NCBI GenBank assembly: GCA_018699495.1
Contig: JABIQV010000001.1
Coordinates: forward strand, 1-60,018
Source of the DNA: a bacterium
GTDB lineage: Bacteria > Margulisbacteria > Marinamargulisbacteria > JABIPA01
Reading direction: 5' to 3'
Length of the DNA stretch: 60,018 bases
Below the pieces are notes generated by a model. The model was given only the letters and a program-made list of their open reading frames with translations, made no database searches and was not told the origin of the DNA. Below, one piece after another: positions 48,551-58,168 of this stretch (position 1 is the stretch's first letter; every line of letters starts with the position of its first letter). Both the position numbers and the translations under genes were made by a program.

Positions 48551-50116
48551 TTAGTTTAAAAATGGCGTCATCTTTTTCCCCGTACTCTGATGAATCTTCC
48601 AATTTAAATTGTCTGTCTCTGGAAAATCTTCTCTGAAATGCCCCCCCCTACTTTCCCTTCTTTTTAATCCAAAATCGAGTATTAGCTTAGATACGCAAAA
48701 AATATTCTTTAACTCATAATAAATTATATGGCTGTATTCAGTATTTAAACAATCTTCTTTAGATTTCAAAAAATCTAACCCTTCTTGCATCAGCTGTTGG
48801 TTTCTAACAATACCCCCGCACTTCCACATCATTTCCTTAATCTGATATTTAAGAACTTGGAATTCGGCCAACTTTTCGGAATTTACTCCATTAAACACCA
48901 TCCCTACATCCCAATTTTCATTCAAATCATTTTCGTTCTTTCTCACGTAATCCCCACATCTGTACCCAAAAACTAATCCATCCAATAAGGAATTCGACGC
49001 CAATCGATTCGCCCCATGAATTCCCAAACAAGCAGATTCTCCGGTAGAATAGAGCCCCTCTATAGATGATTTCCCCCATTCATTCACTTTAATTCCCCCC
49101 ATCAAAAAATGAGCCGCTGGAGAAACCGGAACAAAGTCTTTGGTTAAATCTATTTTTGCAATCAAGCATCTTCGATAAATATTTGGAAACTTAACAGATA
49201 AATCACCAGATATTTGAGTTAAATCCAAATACACGTGATTACTTCCAGATTTAATACATTCTTTTACAATTGCTCTTGAAACAATATCTCTAGGTGCGAG
49301 TTCTCGTAAATCATGGTAATTTTTCATAAATCGATTACCTTTTATATTCCTTAAAACAGCGCCTTCTCCGCGAACCGCTTCTGAAATTAAAAATATAGAT
49401 ATCGGCTTTTTATCGCCCGTATATAATGTTGTCGGATGAAACTGTATAAACTCCATATCTTGAATTAAACACCCGGCGTCATATGCTAACGCTATTCCAT
49501 CCCCAGTTGTTCCTGACGGATTTGTGCTATGACTAAATACTTGTCCACATCCGCCTGTCGCAATTATTGTTGCTTTTGCAGAGAGTCGTTCATATTTGCT
49601 TCCTTTTAAAACAACGCACCCGACCGCTTTCTCGTTTTTTATGCATAGATTAACCACCATTGTATTCTGTAAAAACGTTATATTGGGCTCTTTTAAAAGA
49701 CGAGTTCCCAACGCCCTCTCAATTTCTTTTCCAGTTTCATCCTTTGCATGCAAAATTCGTCGTCTGTGATGAGCGCCTTCTTGTCCAAAATCAAATTGGC
49801 TACCTTTTTTATCAAACTCGGCACCAATATCAATCAATTCCTTTACGCGCTCTAGTCCTTCCTCGACTAGTACTTTTACAACTTCGGAATCACATAGCCC
49901 CGCACCTGCTTCTAACGTATCCTGATAATGGAGAGATGGCGCATCGGATTTATCTAAGGCTACAGCTATTCCTCCTTGAGCATAATGAGTCGACCCAGAC
50001 TTTAAGGAATTCTTCGATATCATTACCGTTTTCCCGAATTTTGAAAGACGTAAGGCAGCAGATAATCCAGCGATTCCGCTCCCGATTACAATATAATCAT
50101 AAATTGTAGATTTCAT
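48551..50116 (-). CDS. nadB: L-aspartate oxidase
   Basis: NadB oxidises L-aspartate to iminoaspartate, first step of de novo NAD synthesis. The 521-aa flavoprotein begins with the FAD-binding YDYIVIGSGIAGLSAAL and continues with STHYAQGGIAVAL, HHRRRILHAKDETG, ATGGCGQVFSHSTNP, EFIQFHPT, EAVRGEGA and the C-terminal GIHGANRLASNSLLDGLVFG. The helical domain ends with RESRGGHFREDFPE. Solitary; nadA and nadC are not in the window. Confidence 0.96.
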   Translation of the reverse strand: MKSTIYDYIVIGSGIAGLSAALRLSKFGKTVMISKNSLKSGSTHYAQGGIAVALDKSDAPSLHYQDTLEAGAGLCDSEVVKVLVEEGLERVKELIDIGAEFDKKGSQFDFGQEGAHHRRRILHAKDETGKEIERALGTRLLKEPNITFLQNTMVVNLCIKNEKAVGCVVLKGSKYERLSAKATIIATGGCGQVFSHSTNPSGTTGDGIALAYDAGCLIQDMEFIQFHPTTLYTGDKKPISIFLISEAVRGEGAVLRNIKGNRFMKNYHDLRELAPRDIVSRAIVKECIKSGSNHVYLDLTQISGDLSVKFPNIYRRCLIAKIDLTKDFVPVSPAAHFLMGGIKVNEWGKSSIEGLYSTGESACLGIHGANRLASNSLLDGLVFGYRCGDYVRKNENDLNENWDVGMVFNGVNSEKLAEFQVLKYQIKEMMWKCGGIVRNQQLMQEGLDFLKSKEDCLNTEYSHIIYYELKNIFCVSKLILDFGLKRRESRGGHFREDFPETDNLNWKIHQSTGKKMTPFLN

Positions 50117-50251
50117 AATTTGATACTAGTTTACCAAAAACTCTCCAAAATCAAATAGTGTGTATCTGGTAAAAAGACATTTAGTCGACAACCGATTCTT
50201 ACCGACATATCTACTCGTTCGAAACGACATCCACTCTCCAATAAAAAATAC

Positions 50252-50280
50252 AAGACAATACCCAATATATTTTTTAAAAT
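50252..50280 (+). promoter_or_regulatory. glpK promoter, leaderless geometry
   Basis: AAGACA (50252-50257), 17-nt spacer and TAAAAT (50275-50280), followed by eight nt and the ATG at 50289. No Shine-Dalgarno sequence lies in the gap. Confidence 0.55.
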
Positions 50281-50288
50281 AGATACTC

Positions 50289-51779
50289 ATGTCATCCAAA
50301 CAATGTGTAATTGGTCTCGATTTAGGGACCACAGGAGTAAGGTCAATCGCGTTTGACCAAAAAGGCGTTATTATCACTTCAAATTATCAAGAAATTAGAC
50401 AATCCTATCCTAACCCGGGATGGGTTGAACAGGACCCCCTAAATATTCTTAACGTGACTTTAGAACTTCTTCATAAAACAGCTCAAGATTTAATGGGGTA
50501 TTCTATTTTAACTGTAGGGATAACAAACCAACGAGAAACAACCGTTTTATGGAACAGTAAAACAGGATTGCCTATTTATCCGGCTATCGTATGGCAAGAC
50601 ATTCGTACAACTAAGTATTGCGCCTCCCTTAAAAAAGAACATTTTTTGCGTGTCAAAGAAAAAACGGGCCTATTTATAGACGCTTATTTTTCTGCTACTA
50701 AAATCAAATGGATTCTAGATAACGTTCCTGATGCAAAAAATTGTCTGAATAAAGGCATTTTGAAATTTGGAACTATAGATTCTTGGATTATTTGGAACCT
50801 TACAGGAGGAACTATCCATGCAACAGATACAAGCAATGCTTCTCGAACGCTTCTTTTTAACATCAACACCTTAAAATATGACGATTATTTGCTAAATTTA
50901 TTTGCGATTCCTCCGTCCATACTACCGCAGGTAAAGCCCAGCAACAGCTCTTTTGGGTCAATAAAAAACATATTTTCTAGCCCCGTTACTATCAATGCTG
51001 TTTTGGGAGACCAACAGGCCTCCTTCTTCGCCCATTCGTGTGGTCAAACATCTATTATAAAAAATACTTATGGAACAGGACTATTCATGATCTATGGAAC
51101 AGGAAACATAATTCACCCGTCTGGAAAATTAATTAATACAATTGGTTGGACAACCAATAAAAATACAGAATACGCAGTCGAAGGAAGCGTATTTACAGGG
51201 GGTTCGGTAATTCAGTGGCTTAGAGACGAACTCCAAATCATTTCTAGCGCCTCTCAATCTGAACCTATGGCCACCTCCCTTTCAGGAAACAACGGCGTTT
51301 ATTTTGTTCCAGCATTTTCAGGACTTGGCGCTCCACATTGGGACCCATATGCTAGAGGTGCTATTCTTGGACTAACCCGAGGGACTACGTCAGCACATAT
51401 AGTTAGAGCAGCTCTTGAGTCAATGGCTTATCAAGCCTTAGATTTATTTAAATCCGTACAGGATGTCAATCCGCGCAATAAAATCGAAAAATTGTGTGTA
51501 GACGGAGGCGCCTGCTCAAATGATTTTTTAATGCAGTTTCAGTCTGACATGCTTCAACTCCCTGTCGAAAGACCAGAAATTATAGAAACCACAGCGTTTG
51601 GAGTAGCCGGAATGGCTGGAATTTCTTGTGGTTTTTGGGACCCTTCTTCTTTTCGCGACTCAAAAAAGATCTCCCGTGTATTTTATCCAAAAATGTCGCA
51701 AGATGAACGAAATTCTTTATATAACAAATGGAAAGAGGCTACAAAAAGGTCTTCGAAATGGGAAACCCCGATAAATTAA
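50289..51779 (+). CDS. glpK: Glycerol kinase
   Basis: GlpK phosphorylates glycerol to glycerol 3-phosphate. The 496-aa FGGY-family kinase has the N-terminal phosphate-binding LDLGTTGVRSIAFD, GWVEQDP, TNQRETTVLW, AIVWQDIRT, ATKIKW, DSWIIWNLTGG, and the C-terminal GDQQASFFAHSC, NTYGTGLFM, GGSVIQWLRDEL, FVPAFSGLGAPHWDPYARGAILGLTRGT and DGGACSNDFLMQFQSD. No glpF or glpD is near. Product may feed phospholipids, or triose phosphates. Confidence 0.97.
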   Translation: MSSKQCVIGLDLGTTGVRSIAFDQKGVIITSNYQEIRQSYPNPGWVEQDPLNILNVTLELLHKTAQDLMGYSILTVGITNQRETTVLWNSKTGLPIYPAIVWQDIRTTKYCASLKKEHFLRVKEKTGLFIDAYFSATKIKWILDNVPDAKNCLNKGILKFGTIDSWIIWNLTGGTIHATDTSNASRTLLFNINTLKYDDYLLNLFAIPPSILPQVKPSNSSFGSIKNIFSSPVTINAVLGDQQASFFAHSCGQTSIIKNTYGTGLFMIYGTGNIIHPSGKLINTIGWTTNKNTEYAVEGSVFTGGSVIQWLRDELQIISSASQSEPMATSLSGNNGVYFVPAFSGLGAPHWDPYARGAILGLTRGTTSAHIVRAALESMAYQALDLFKSVQDVNPRNKIEKLCVDGGACSNDFLMQFQSDMLQLPVERPEIIETTAFGVAGMAGISCGFWDPSSFRDSKKISRVFYPKMSQDERNSLYNKWKEATKRSSKWETPIN

Positions 51780-51860
51780 TATTCGACTTAATTCATTCTC
51801 GCCGCCATAACAGATTACAAAACAGATATTCCAATCTAAAATTTTTATCTATTATAGGGG

Positions 51861-51890
51861 TAGAAATATTTAGACATAAGACAGTATAAT
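51861..51890 (+). promoter_or_regulatory. Promoter of the carboxynorspermidine operon
   Basis: A perfect TATAAT (51885-51890) with a weak -35 (TAGAAA, 18-nt spacer). The ATG at 51903 follows after 12 nt, giving a leader of about five nucleotides with no ribosome binding site. Confidence 0.55.
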
Positions 51891-51902
51891 TCGGCAGAAA
51901 TT

Positions 51903-53090
51903 ATGAAAAAAAATCAAACTCACCATCCTATTCTAGTAATAGGAGCTGGAGCTGTTGGCTCAACATTTATAAAGAAAGCAAATTTACTGCCTACCTTATT
52001 TCCAACTATCCACTTAGCCAGTCGTACAATCGATAAATGTATAACTCTTTCTAAGAAATGTACGGGCATTCAAATTATCCCTCATCTCTTAGACGCGGAT
52101 AATTCAAATGACGTTTTACAACTAATCGAAAAAACCAAAGCTCACCTTGTCGTAAATCTTGCTTTGCCTTATCAAGATTTAACAATAATGGATGCCTGCA
52201 TAAGAGCTAAAGTCAATTATTTAGATACGGCAAATTATGAGCCAAAAGATGAAGCAAAGTTTTGCTATGAATGGCAATGGGCTCTAAATGATTCATTCGT
52301 TGCCGCTAATATTCTTGCTTTACTTGGTTGTGGGTTTGATCCGGGTGTCACAAATATATTTTGTAAATACGCGGAAAAACACCTATTTGATACAATAGAC
52401 ATTCTAGACTGTAATGGGGGGGATCATGGCCACCCATTTGCTACAAATTTTAATCCTGAAATTAATATTCGAGAAATCACCCAAAATGGACAATACTATT
52501 CAAATAAACAATGGATTAAAACAAAACCAATGGAAATTTCTCGAGTCTTTAACTTTCCTGAAATTGGAAAAAGAAAAGCCTATTTAATGTATCACGAAGA
52601 ACTTCAATCCTTGGTAAAAAACATCAATGGTCTAAAAGAAATTCGATTTTGGATGACTTTCTCGGACACCTATTTAAATCACTTAACTGTTCTTCAAAAT
52701 GTAGGTCTAACAAGTATTAAGCCCATTTCTTTCAACGGAAAGTCGATTATTCCACTTGAATTTTTGAAAGAGTGCCTTCCTAACCCATCTTCTCTTTCTG
52801 AAAATTATTCGGGAAAAACATGTATTGGGTGTCTAATTTCAGGAACAAAAAATGGAAAACAAAAAAAAATATTTATATACAACACCTGCTCTCACGAAGA
52901 AAGTCACAACGAATTAAAGTCACAAGCAGTATCTTATACAACGGCAATCCCTGCGTTACTTGGAGCATCTCTTATATCAAAGGGAATTTGGACTGGATCA
53001 GGTACTTTAAATGTCGAAGAAATGGACCCAGATCCATTTATGAAAGAACTGCCTCACCTAGGCCTTCCTTGGAAGATACATAACTATTGA
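51903..53090 (+). CDS. Carboxynorspermidine/carboxyspermidine dehydrogenase
   Basis: A 395-aa member of the saccharopine-dehydrogenase-like family that condenses aspartate semialdehyde with a diamine (putrescine or diaminopropane) using NADPH. Rossmann motif VIGAGAVGSTF, then LVVNLALPYQDLTIMDACI, NYLDTANYEP, LLGCGFDPGVTNIFCKYA, and LDCNGGDHGHPFATNFNPEINIREIT, the diagnostic region of this enzyme group. The C-terminus has TAIPALLGASLISKGIWTGSGTLNVEEMDP. It is followed at 13 nt by the matching decarboxylase, so the pair makes (nor)spermidine. Which amine is used is not decided by sequence alone. Confidence 0.9.
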   Translation: MKKNQTHHPILVIGAGAVGSTFIKKANLLPTLFPTIHLASRTIDKCITLSKKCTGIQIIPHLLDADNSNDVLQLIEKTKAHLVVNLALPYQDLTIMDACIRAKVNYLDTANYEPKDEAKFCYEWQWALNDSFVAANILALLGCGFDPGVTNIFCKYAEKHLFDTIDILDCNGGDHGHPFATNFNPEINIREITQNGQYYSNKQWIKTKPMEISRVFNFPEIGKRKAYLMYHEELQSLVKNINGLKEIRFWMTFSDTYLNHLTVLQNVGLTSIKPISFNGKSIIPLEFLKECLPNPSSLSENYSGKTCIGCLISGTKNGKQKKIFIYNTCSHEESHNELKSQAVSYTTAIPALLGASLISKGIWTGSGTLNVEEMDPDPFMKELPHLGLPWKIHNY

Positions 53091-53103
53091 TGGTAATTTT
53101 AAA

Positions 53104-54300
53104 ATGACAGTAGGTAACCCACTATTACACAAATCTATGGTGTCTTGTAAAAGAAAAAATATTCTATCTCCAGATATATTAAATAAAATATCAACACCTG
53201 CCTACGTAATCGACGAATACCTATTAGAAAAAAATCTGAAAATTCTTTCTTATATCCAAAACTCAACTAATTGCAAAATTCTACTCGCACTTAAGGCCTT
53301 TTCAACGTCTGCCTGTTTCCCGTTAATTAAAAAATATCTTTCTGGAGTAACGGCAAGTTCTTTAAACGAAGCTAAACTAGGATCAGAGGAATTTGGGAAA
53401 AATGTTCATGTTTACGCGCCTGCTTACACACCACAAATTTTTAAGAAGCTACTGAAATATTCAAGTCATATCGTTATGAACTCATTCACTCAATGGAAAC
53501 GATTAAAACACCTAGCTGTTTTTAGCGAAAATCTTGAAATAGGAATACGAGTAAACCCGCACTATTCAGAGGTGGCAAATGCCAAATATAACCCTTGCTC
53601 GACCAATTCCAGATTTGGAGTGAGTTCAGATACTTTAAAAAATGAAAGCCTAGACGGAATTTCAGGATTACATTTTCATGCTTTATGTCAACAACCCTTT
53701 GATGTCTTAGAAAGAGTATGGACTCAAATCGAATCGAAATTTGAGAAAGCTCTCTACCAATTACGTTGGGTAAACCTGGGTGGAGGCCATTATTTGACTC
53801 ATCCAGAGTATGATGTAAAAAAACTCATAACATTTATTAATAAAATTCAAAACAAATTTGATATCTCTGTGTATATGGAGCCAGGAGAGGCTGTAGTATA
53901 TAACTCTGGATTCTTGGTAACATCAATATTGGATTTGGGCGATATAAATCCTTCATACGCAATAGTAGATGCATCTGCCTCAGCTCACATGCCGGACATT
54001 CTCGAAATGCCATATAGACCTACACTACTCAACGAAAGCCCTATGTCCAGTTCTACTTTTAAGTATTCAATAGGTGGTCCAACTTGTTTATCTGGCGATA
54101 TTATTGGGGATTACTCATTCGAAAAAAAACTGAAAATTGGAGACAAATTAGTACTAACCGATATGGCACAATATACGATTGTCAAAAATACAACATTTAA
54201 TGGAATAGAGTTGCCCTCTATCCACCTATTAAAAACTGACGGGGAGTTAAAACTCATCAAAAAATTTAATTATGCCGATTTCAAATCTAGAGTTGGGTAA
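53104..54300 (+). CDS. nspC: Carboxynorspermidine/carboxyspermidine decarboxylase
   Basis: A 398-aa fold-type III PLP decarboxylase (alanine racemase/ornithine decarboxylase-like). The PLP lysine is in ILLALKAFSTSACF; other matches are SRFGVS, GLHFHALCQQ, WVNLGGGHYLTHPEYD, VYMEPGEAVVYNSGFLVT, GGPTCLSGDIIGDYSF and LVLTDMAQYTIVKNTTFNG. It decarboxylates the product of the upstream dehydrogenase. An agmatinase-like gene at 55681-56703 could supply putrescine. Confidence 0.93.
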   Translation: MTVGNPLLHKSMVSCKRKNILSPDILNKISTPAYVIDEYLLEKNLKILSYIQNSTNCKILLALKAFSTSACFPLIKKYLSGVTASSLNEAKLGSEEFGKNVHVYAPAYTPQIFKKLLKYSSHIVMNSFTQWKRLKHLAVFSENLEIGIRVNPHYSEVANAKYNPCSTNSRFGVSSDTLKNESLDGISGLHFHALCQQPFDVLERVWTQIESKFEKALYQLRWVNLGGGHYLTHPEYDVKKLITFINKIQNKFDISVYMEPGEAVVYNSGFLVTSILDLGDINPSYAIVDASASAHMPDILEMPYRPTLLNESPMSSSTFKYSIGGPTCLSGDIIGDYSFEKKLKIGDKLVLTDMAQYTIVKNTTFNGIELPSIHLLKTDGELKLIKKFNYADFKSRVG

Positions 54301-55680
54301 TTTCATTTGTTAAACGAATTAAATGGATTCGTTTTAAAAATTTTATGAAGCAAGTCAATTTAACAATACTGGCGAAAGATTAAAAATAGGTTGGATTACT
54401 ATATCCCTGTCTAGATCCGAAATAAGTAGGAAAAAATTTTCCTACACATTACTACCTGCTCTTTGTCATTTCAGCGATTTTTTGTTTACCCTGAGTCCGC
54501 ATAGTTACAGCCCATTCCAAGCCAATATAAAACTCATTTTTAACCATTACGTCTGACAGAACCATTTCTCCCAAGTAAACTCCCCACCTTATTTTTAAAA
54601 ATGTTAAGGATTTCACATCACTCCTCTTAAAAAGGAGCCCTTAAATTATATTTATCCATATCAAGGAAACCGGTTGCACATATGGTATTTTCGTCAACCA
54701 TACACGAAGAACTTTCTTCAACGGCCCTATCTTGAATTAACGAAGCGTTGAATTATTTATTTGGGGATTTCTTATTGTTTTGGAAATGGAGACCGCCAAC
54801 ATTTATAATTAGAATAAGCGGTAAAAACGTTGCTCCTGGCGAGCGTTACGCCATCTTCAATCTTTAAGATACCTGGTATCACTAGTGTCACAAAGAGTAT
54901 GGAGGTTTAACTGTAGAAAAAATCTCTCGACCTTCATAACTGGCTAATTTGAAAGAAATGCCGCACAAAGTCCCAATTTTTCTTTTTCAGACCGTCCCAT
55001 ATAATAATATCCTCTACTATCAGAATCTGAATTCTAAAAGAAACTACGATTTCAACAAACCCATCACATCGAAGTACATGCCTAGTTCCCAAATAAAACC
55101 AACCGAATCAACCCCCTCGTCATTCTTTTTGTGGCTTCATTCACTCCCTATATGCTTATTTCTTCTATTTATGTTTAAGCACTTGCATCTAATTTTAAAA
55201 GAAGTAGAAAACGTTCCACCGCTGGATAAACAATATGTCGCCTCCCGTATAAATCGAATGTACTAAGCTTTCCTCCAAGTTATAATCCTCTGTTTGTCTC
55301 ATCCATTTCTTTATCTAATTGGTCTAAATCTTGACATAAAAGCCGAAAAGACAGGATTGTCGGGATACCCATTCGGGAAACATTTCCCAGTCCATTTCCA
55401 AACTCATATCTTCAGTCATTAGGATCACTCTGACCCCTAATGCTTAATAATTCTTTGCCGAAGACTAAACAGAACATATTTAAATTTGAGAAAATGGAAC
55501 CCATTTTGTCGGTTACAAAAGCTGGTCAAGACTCATTATTAAAAATACACAGGCTTACTTACAATCCGACCTAAGAAATTGCATTTGTACAAATACGAGA
55601 AGCACCTATTTACTCGCGTGTTCAGACGTTTCATTATTTATACTCTCTATTCAACATCACATTAGTGAAAATTATCTAAT
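54301..55680. other. Long non-coding stretch, 1.38 kb
   Basis: The longest gap of the window, between convergent nspC and the agmatinase-like gene. Features I see are the weak terminator at 54310-54337 and an inverted repeat (54426-54434 with 54437-54445). An open frame at 54949-55266 (105 codons from a TTG) has no ribosome binding site and no recognisable fold apart from one hydrophobic stretch, so it is not called. No tRNA, rRNA or known ncRNA was recognised. It may be decayed coding sequence or hold an unrecognised RNA. Confidence 0.5.
54310..54337 (+). terminator. Possible terminator after nspC
   Basis: An 8-bp AT-rich stem (54312-54319 with 54327-54334) with a 7-nt loop, ten bases after the nspC stop, followed by TAAAAATTTTAT. 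The U-tract is imperfect, so this is weak. Confidence 0.4.
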
Positions 55681-56703
55681 TCAAATTAACCCTTGTGATC
55701 GTGCCATGTATCCACATAACTTATATAATACTCTAGAAGCCACAATCATATTAATTGTATGCTCATTTCCTGAAATTTCTACTAAATCAGCCCCCACAAT
55801 GGTTTTACCCTGTCTTACAAGTAATTCAATTAAATAAAAAATATGTTCGACCGAAAGACCTCCTGGAACCGGAGTTCCTGTATCCGGACATAAACTAGGC
55901 ATCAACACGTCTATATCAAAGCTAATATATAATTTTTCTTTACATTGCTCTGTGATTTCAAGGCAAATGTCATGCCATGTGCGACCTCTATACAGTGACG
56001 ACTTAATTGCCCTATCTGTAAATAACGACACTTTATCGTGATGTTTGGTAGCATATTCCAGCTCTTCTTCAGAAAACGCCCTAGCCCCAACTTGTACCAA
56101 ATTTAATTCGTCATTTTTTTGGAGACAATTAAAAATGACTGACGCGTGAGACCCCTCAAATCCTTCATAATCTTCCCTCATATCCAAATGCGCATCTAAA
56201 TGAAGTATCGAAAAGCTCTTGTATTTATTAGAAGTTGCCTTTATAAAAGATTCGGACACGCTATGATCACCACCCAATCCAATAACGAATTTTCCATGTT
56301 CAAATAAGCGCTCTATTCGAGATAATACCTCTGAAAAAAACTCCTCAGACTGTGCATTTACATATTTTAAATGAAAAGCATGGGAGTTGATGTCATCGCC
56401 ATCTTCTAATCCAGAAATTATCTTCTTAGAAACATAGGAAAGTCGGTCATTCCATGCGACCCAGGAAGCTGCTACCTTTTCACAAAATATCCCAGCCTTC
56501 CAAATATTGCCCAAGTATTCGTCATATATTTCTATCTGAGAAGATGAAATTTTTAGCGATTCTGGACCCATCGACGTTCCTCTTCTATAACTTGTCGTGA
56601 CATCCCAAGGAACAGGTAAAATGACAATATTAGAAGCATCAAAGTCACAATCAAGTCCGAAAATGTTAGAGTTACTTAAACTAATATCGCTTGGATTTTT
56701 CAT
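55681..56703 (-). CDS. Agmatinase-type ureohydrolase
   Basis: A 340-aa member of the arginase/agmatinase family, binuclear manganese hydrolases that release urea. Metal ligands are present: GLGGDHSVSESF (His), HLDAHLDMREDYEGFEGSH (Asp, His, Asp) and ISFDIDVLMPSLCPDTGTPVPGGLS (Asp, Asp). GADLVEISGNEHTINM ends the core. Agmatinase is the likeliest activity because TGTPVPGGL is typical of that branch and because polyamine genes lie nearby. ATG at 56703 is chosen; the frame upstream overlaps the GT39-like gene. It begins 4 nt after the upstream stop. Confidence 0.85.
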   Translation of the reverse strand: MKNPSDISLSNSNIFGLDCDFDASNIVILPVPWDVTTSYRRGTSMGPESLKISSSQIEIYDEYLGNIWKAGIFCEKVAASWVAWNDRLSYVSKKIISGLEDGDDINSHAFHLKYVNAQSEEFFSEVLSRIERLFEHGKFVIGLGGDHSVSESFIKATSNKYKSFSILHLDAHLDMREDYEGFEGSHASVIFNCLQKNDELNLVQVGARAFSEEELEYATKHHDKVSLFTDRAIKSSLYRGRTWHDICLEITEQCKEKLYISFDIDVLMPSLCPDTGTPVPGGLSVEHIFYLIELLVRQGKTIVGADLVEISGNEHTINMIVASRVLYKLCGYMARSQGLI

Positions 56704-56707
56704 ATTC

Positions 56708-58168
56708 TTATTTAATAATTCGCCAAACTTCAAACTTCCCATAAGACTTAGAGTTAATAGTCTCAATTAATGAGTACTCTCCGGTACTGTTTCCTTTTTT
56801 GAAATTCGACTCTGGAATAGGTATTCTTGAAACTCCTCCTAAATTACTAGCCATGCTGTTAAATTCAGAGTTGTCATTTAAAATATAAAGACTAGTCCCA
56901 TTCGGCACATTATCTTTAGATGGTAAATCTGTGCCATATTGGGCCTCATCTTTAAACCAAAACCAAAAATAATGACGATCAACAAATAGATGATCGTATG
57001 GCGGTAACACGCTAACTAGGTTTTTCTTTAGCTTACTGTAATCTTCATTACCGCGATTCATCCACAATAAAAAGGCGTTGCCTGACAAACTATATCCGGC
57101 GTAAATAAAAAGCAAAAATACTATCCGAGGAAATTTTATCCTCAAACTATCAACAAATAGTCCCATCAGTAATATAACTGCTGGAATTAATAACGTGTAG
57201 TATGGCCTTAATAGCGGCTGGAATACTAATAGTAATATTGAAAAATATAGTAACGTAATAAGAGAGAGAAAAAACGCGAACTGATTCCTTCTAAGCTGAC
57301 AAATACCCCATCCTATAACGACGCATTCAATCCCTACAAGAAGAGCCCTCTTTGCGCCCATCATATACCCCTCGTAAATCCAAGCAATATTTGTAAAAAA
57401 CCCGTTTAAGACAGATATCCCAGGAATTCTGTCATTTCCGAACACTGCGCCTACCCATTCGACCGGAGCATAGATACTCCAAAATCTAAAATAAAGGATA
57501 ACTAAAAGTGCGGATGGAAGATGTCCTAAAATAAACGGAACCAGAGACCTTGCTAAGATTCTATTTTTAAAAAGCAGAAACATCCAACCAACCATGAAAG
57601 ACAAATAGAAAATGATACATATCGGATGGATTAAGGAAAATAACGATAATGAGAGTCCCAACAAAAAAACATGTTTATGTCGTAACAGCCCTACGTATGT
57701 AGTCGCAAAAAACAAGGCAAAAAGGCAAAACATGAGCGCTAAACTCTCTGGTCGCACAATTCTATGGGCAATAAACACAATATTAGAGAATACAAAACTT
57801 GCTACAGTCCCAACTATTACTATCCGTGACTTAAGTGTTTTGATACACAAGTTGGAAAACAAAAAAACAGAGACTAACCCGAAAAGAATGTTGATTTTTC
57901 TAAAGCCATACAAAGTTGATGGAATAAATTTCAAAAGAGGCCCAACCACTCCTGGATAAAGAAAAAACTCTTGCCCGCTATACCCGGTTAAATAATTGAA
58001 GAATTTAAAATTGTTAGAAAATGAATAAGCCGTATTCGCGTACATGGGCTCATCATATAAAACAGTGGGAAACAGTTTCAAATTGTAAAGGGATACGATA
58101 GAAAAAACTAAAAGAAAAAAGGAAATTAGATACTTTTTAAAACTCTCGTCTGATATTTTGATGACCAT
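56708..58168 (-). CDS. GT-C fold glycosyltransferase-like membrane protein (ArnT/PMT family 39-like)
   Basis: A 486-aa integral membrane protein with about ten to twelve hydrophobic segments. Residues 40-46 hold YDEPMYANTAYSF, the acidic motif near the first extracytoplasmic loop of polyprenol-dependent GT-C enzymes, and IAHRIVRPESLALMF matches the RPExL region of ArnT/PMT-like proteins. The C-terminal soluble part (from about 375) is short. It likely transfers a sugar from a lipid carrier on the outer face of the inner membrane; acceptor unknown. ATG at 58168 is used; a TTG two codons upstream is the alternative. It is joined to the agmatinase-like gene. Confidence 0.7.
   Translation of the reverse strand: MVIKISDESFKKYLISFFLLVFSIVSLYNLKLFPTVLYDEPMYANTAYSFSNNFKFFNYLTGYSGQEFFLYPGVVGPLLKFIPSTLYGFRKINILFGLVSVFLFSNLCIKTLKSRIVIVGTVASFVFSNIVFIAHRIVRPESLALMFCLFALFFATTYVGLLRHKHVFLLGLSLSLFSLIHPICIIFYLSFMVGWMFLLFKNRILARSLVPFILGHLPSALLVILYFRFWSIYAPVEWVGAVFGNDRIPGISVLNGFFTNIAWIYEGYMMGAKRALLVGIECVVIGWGICQLRRNQFAFFLSLITLLYFSILLLVFQPLLRPYYTLLIPAVILLMGLFVDSLRIKFPRIVFLLFIYAGYSLSGNAFLLWMNRGNEDYSKLKKNLVSVLPPYDHLFVDRHYFWFWFKDEAQYGTDLPSKDNVPNGTSLYILNDNSEFNSMASNLGGVSRIPIPESNFKKGNSTGEYSLIETINSKSYGKFEVWRIIK

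Noticed and set aside
51861-51903. Operator-like site in front of the carboxynorspermidine operon
   Set aside because: AT-rich half-sites are visible but none is symmetric enough to claim a repressor site.
54949-55266. A 105-codon open frame in the large gap
   Set aside because: It starts at TTG, has no ribosome binding site, the N-terminal half is low-complexity, and no family is recognisable. Kept as part of the unannotated region.
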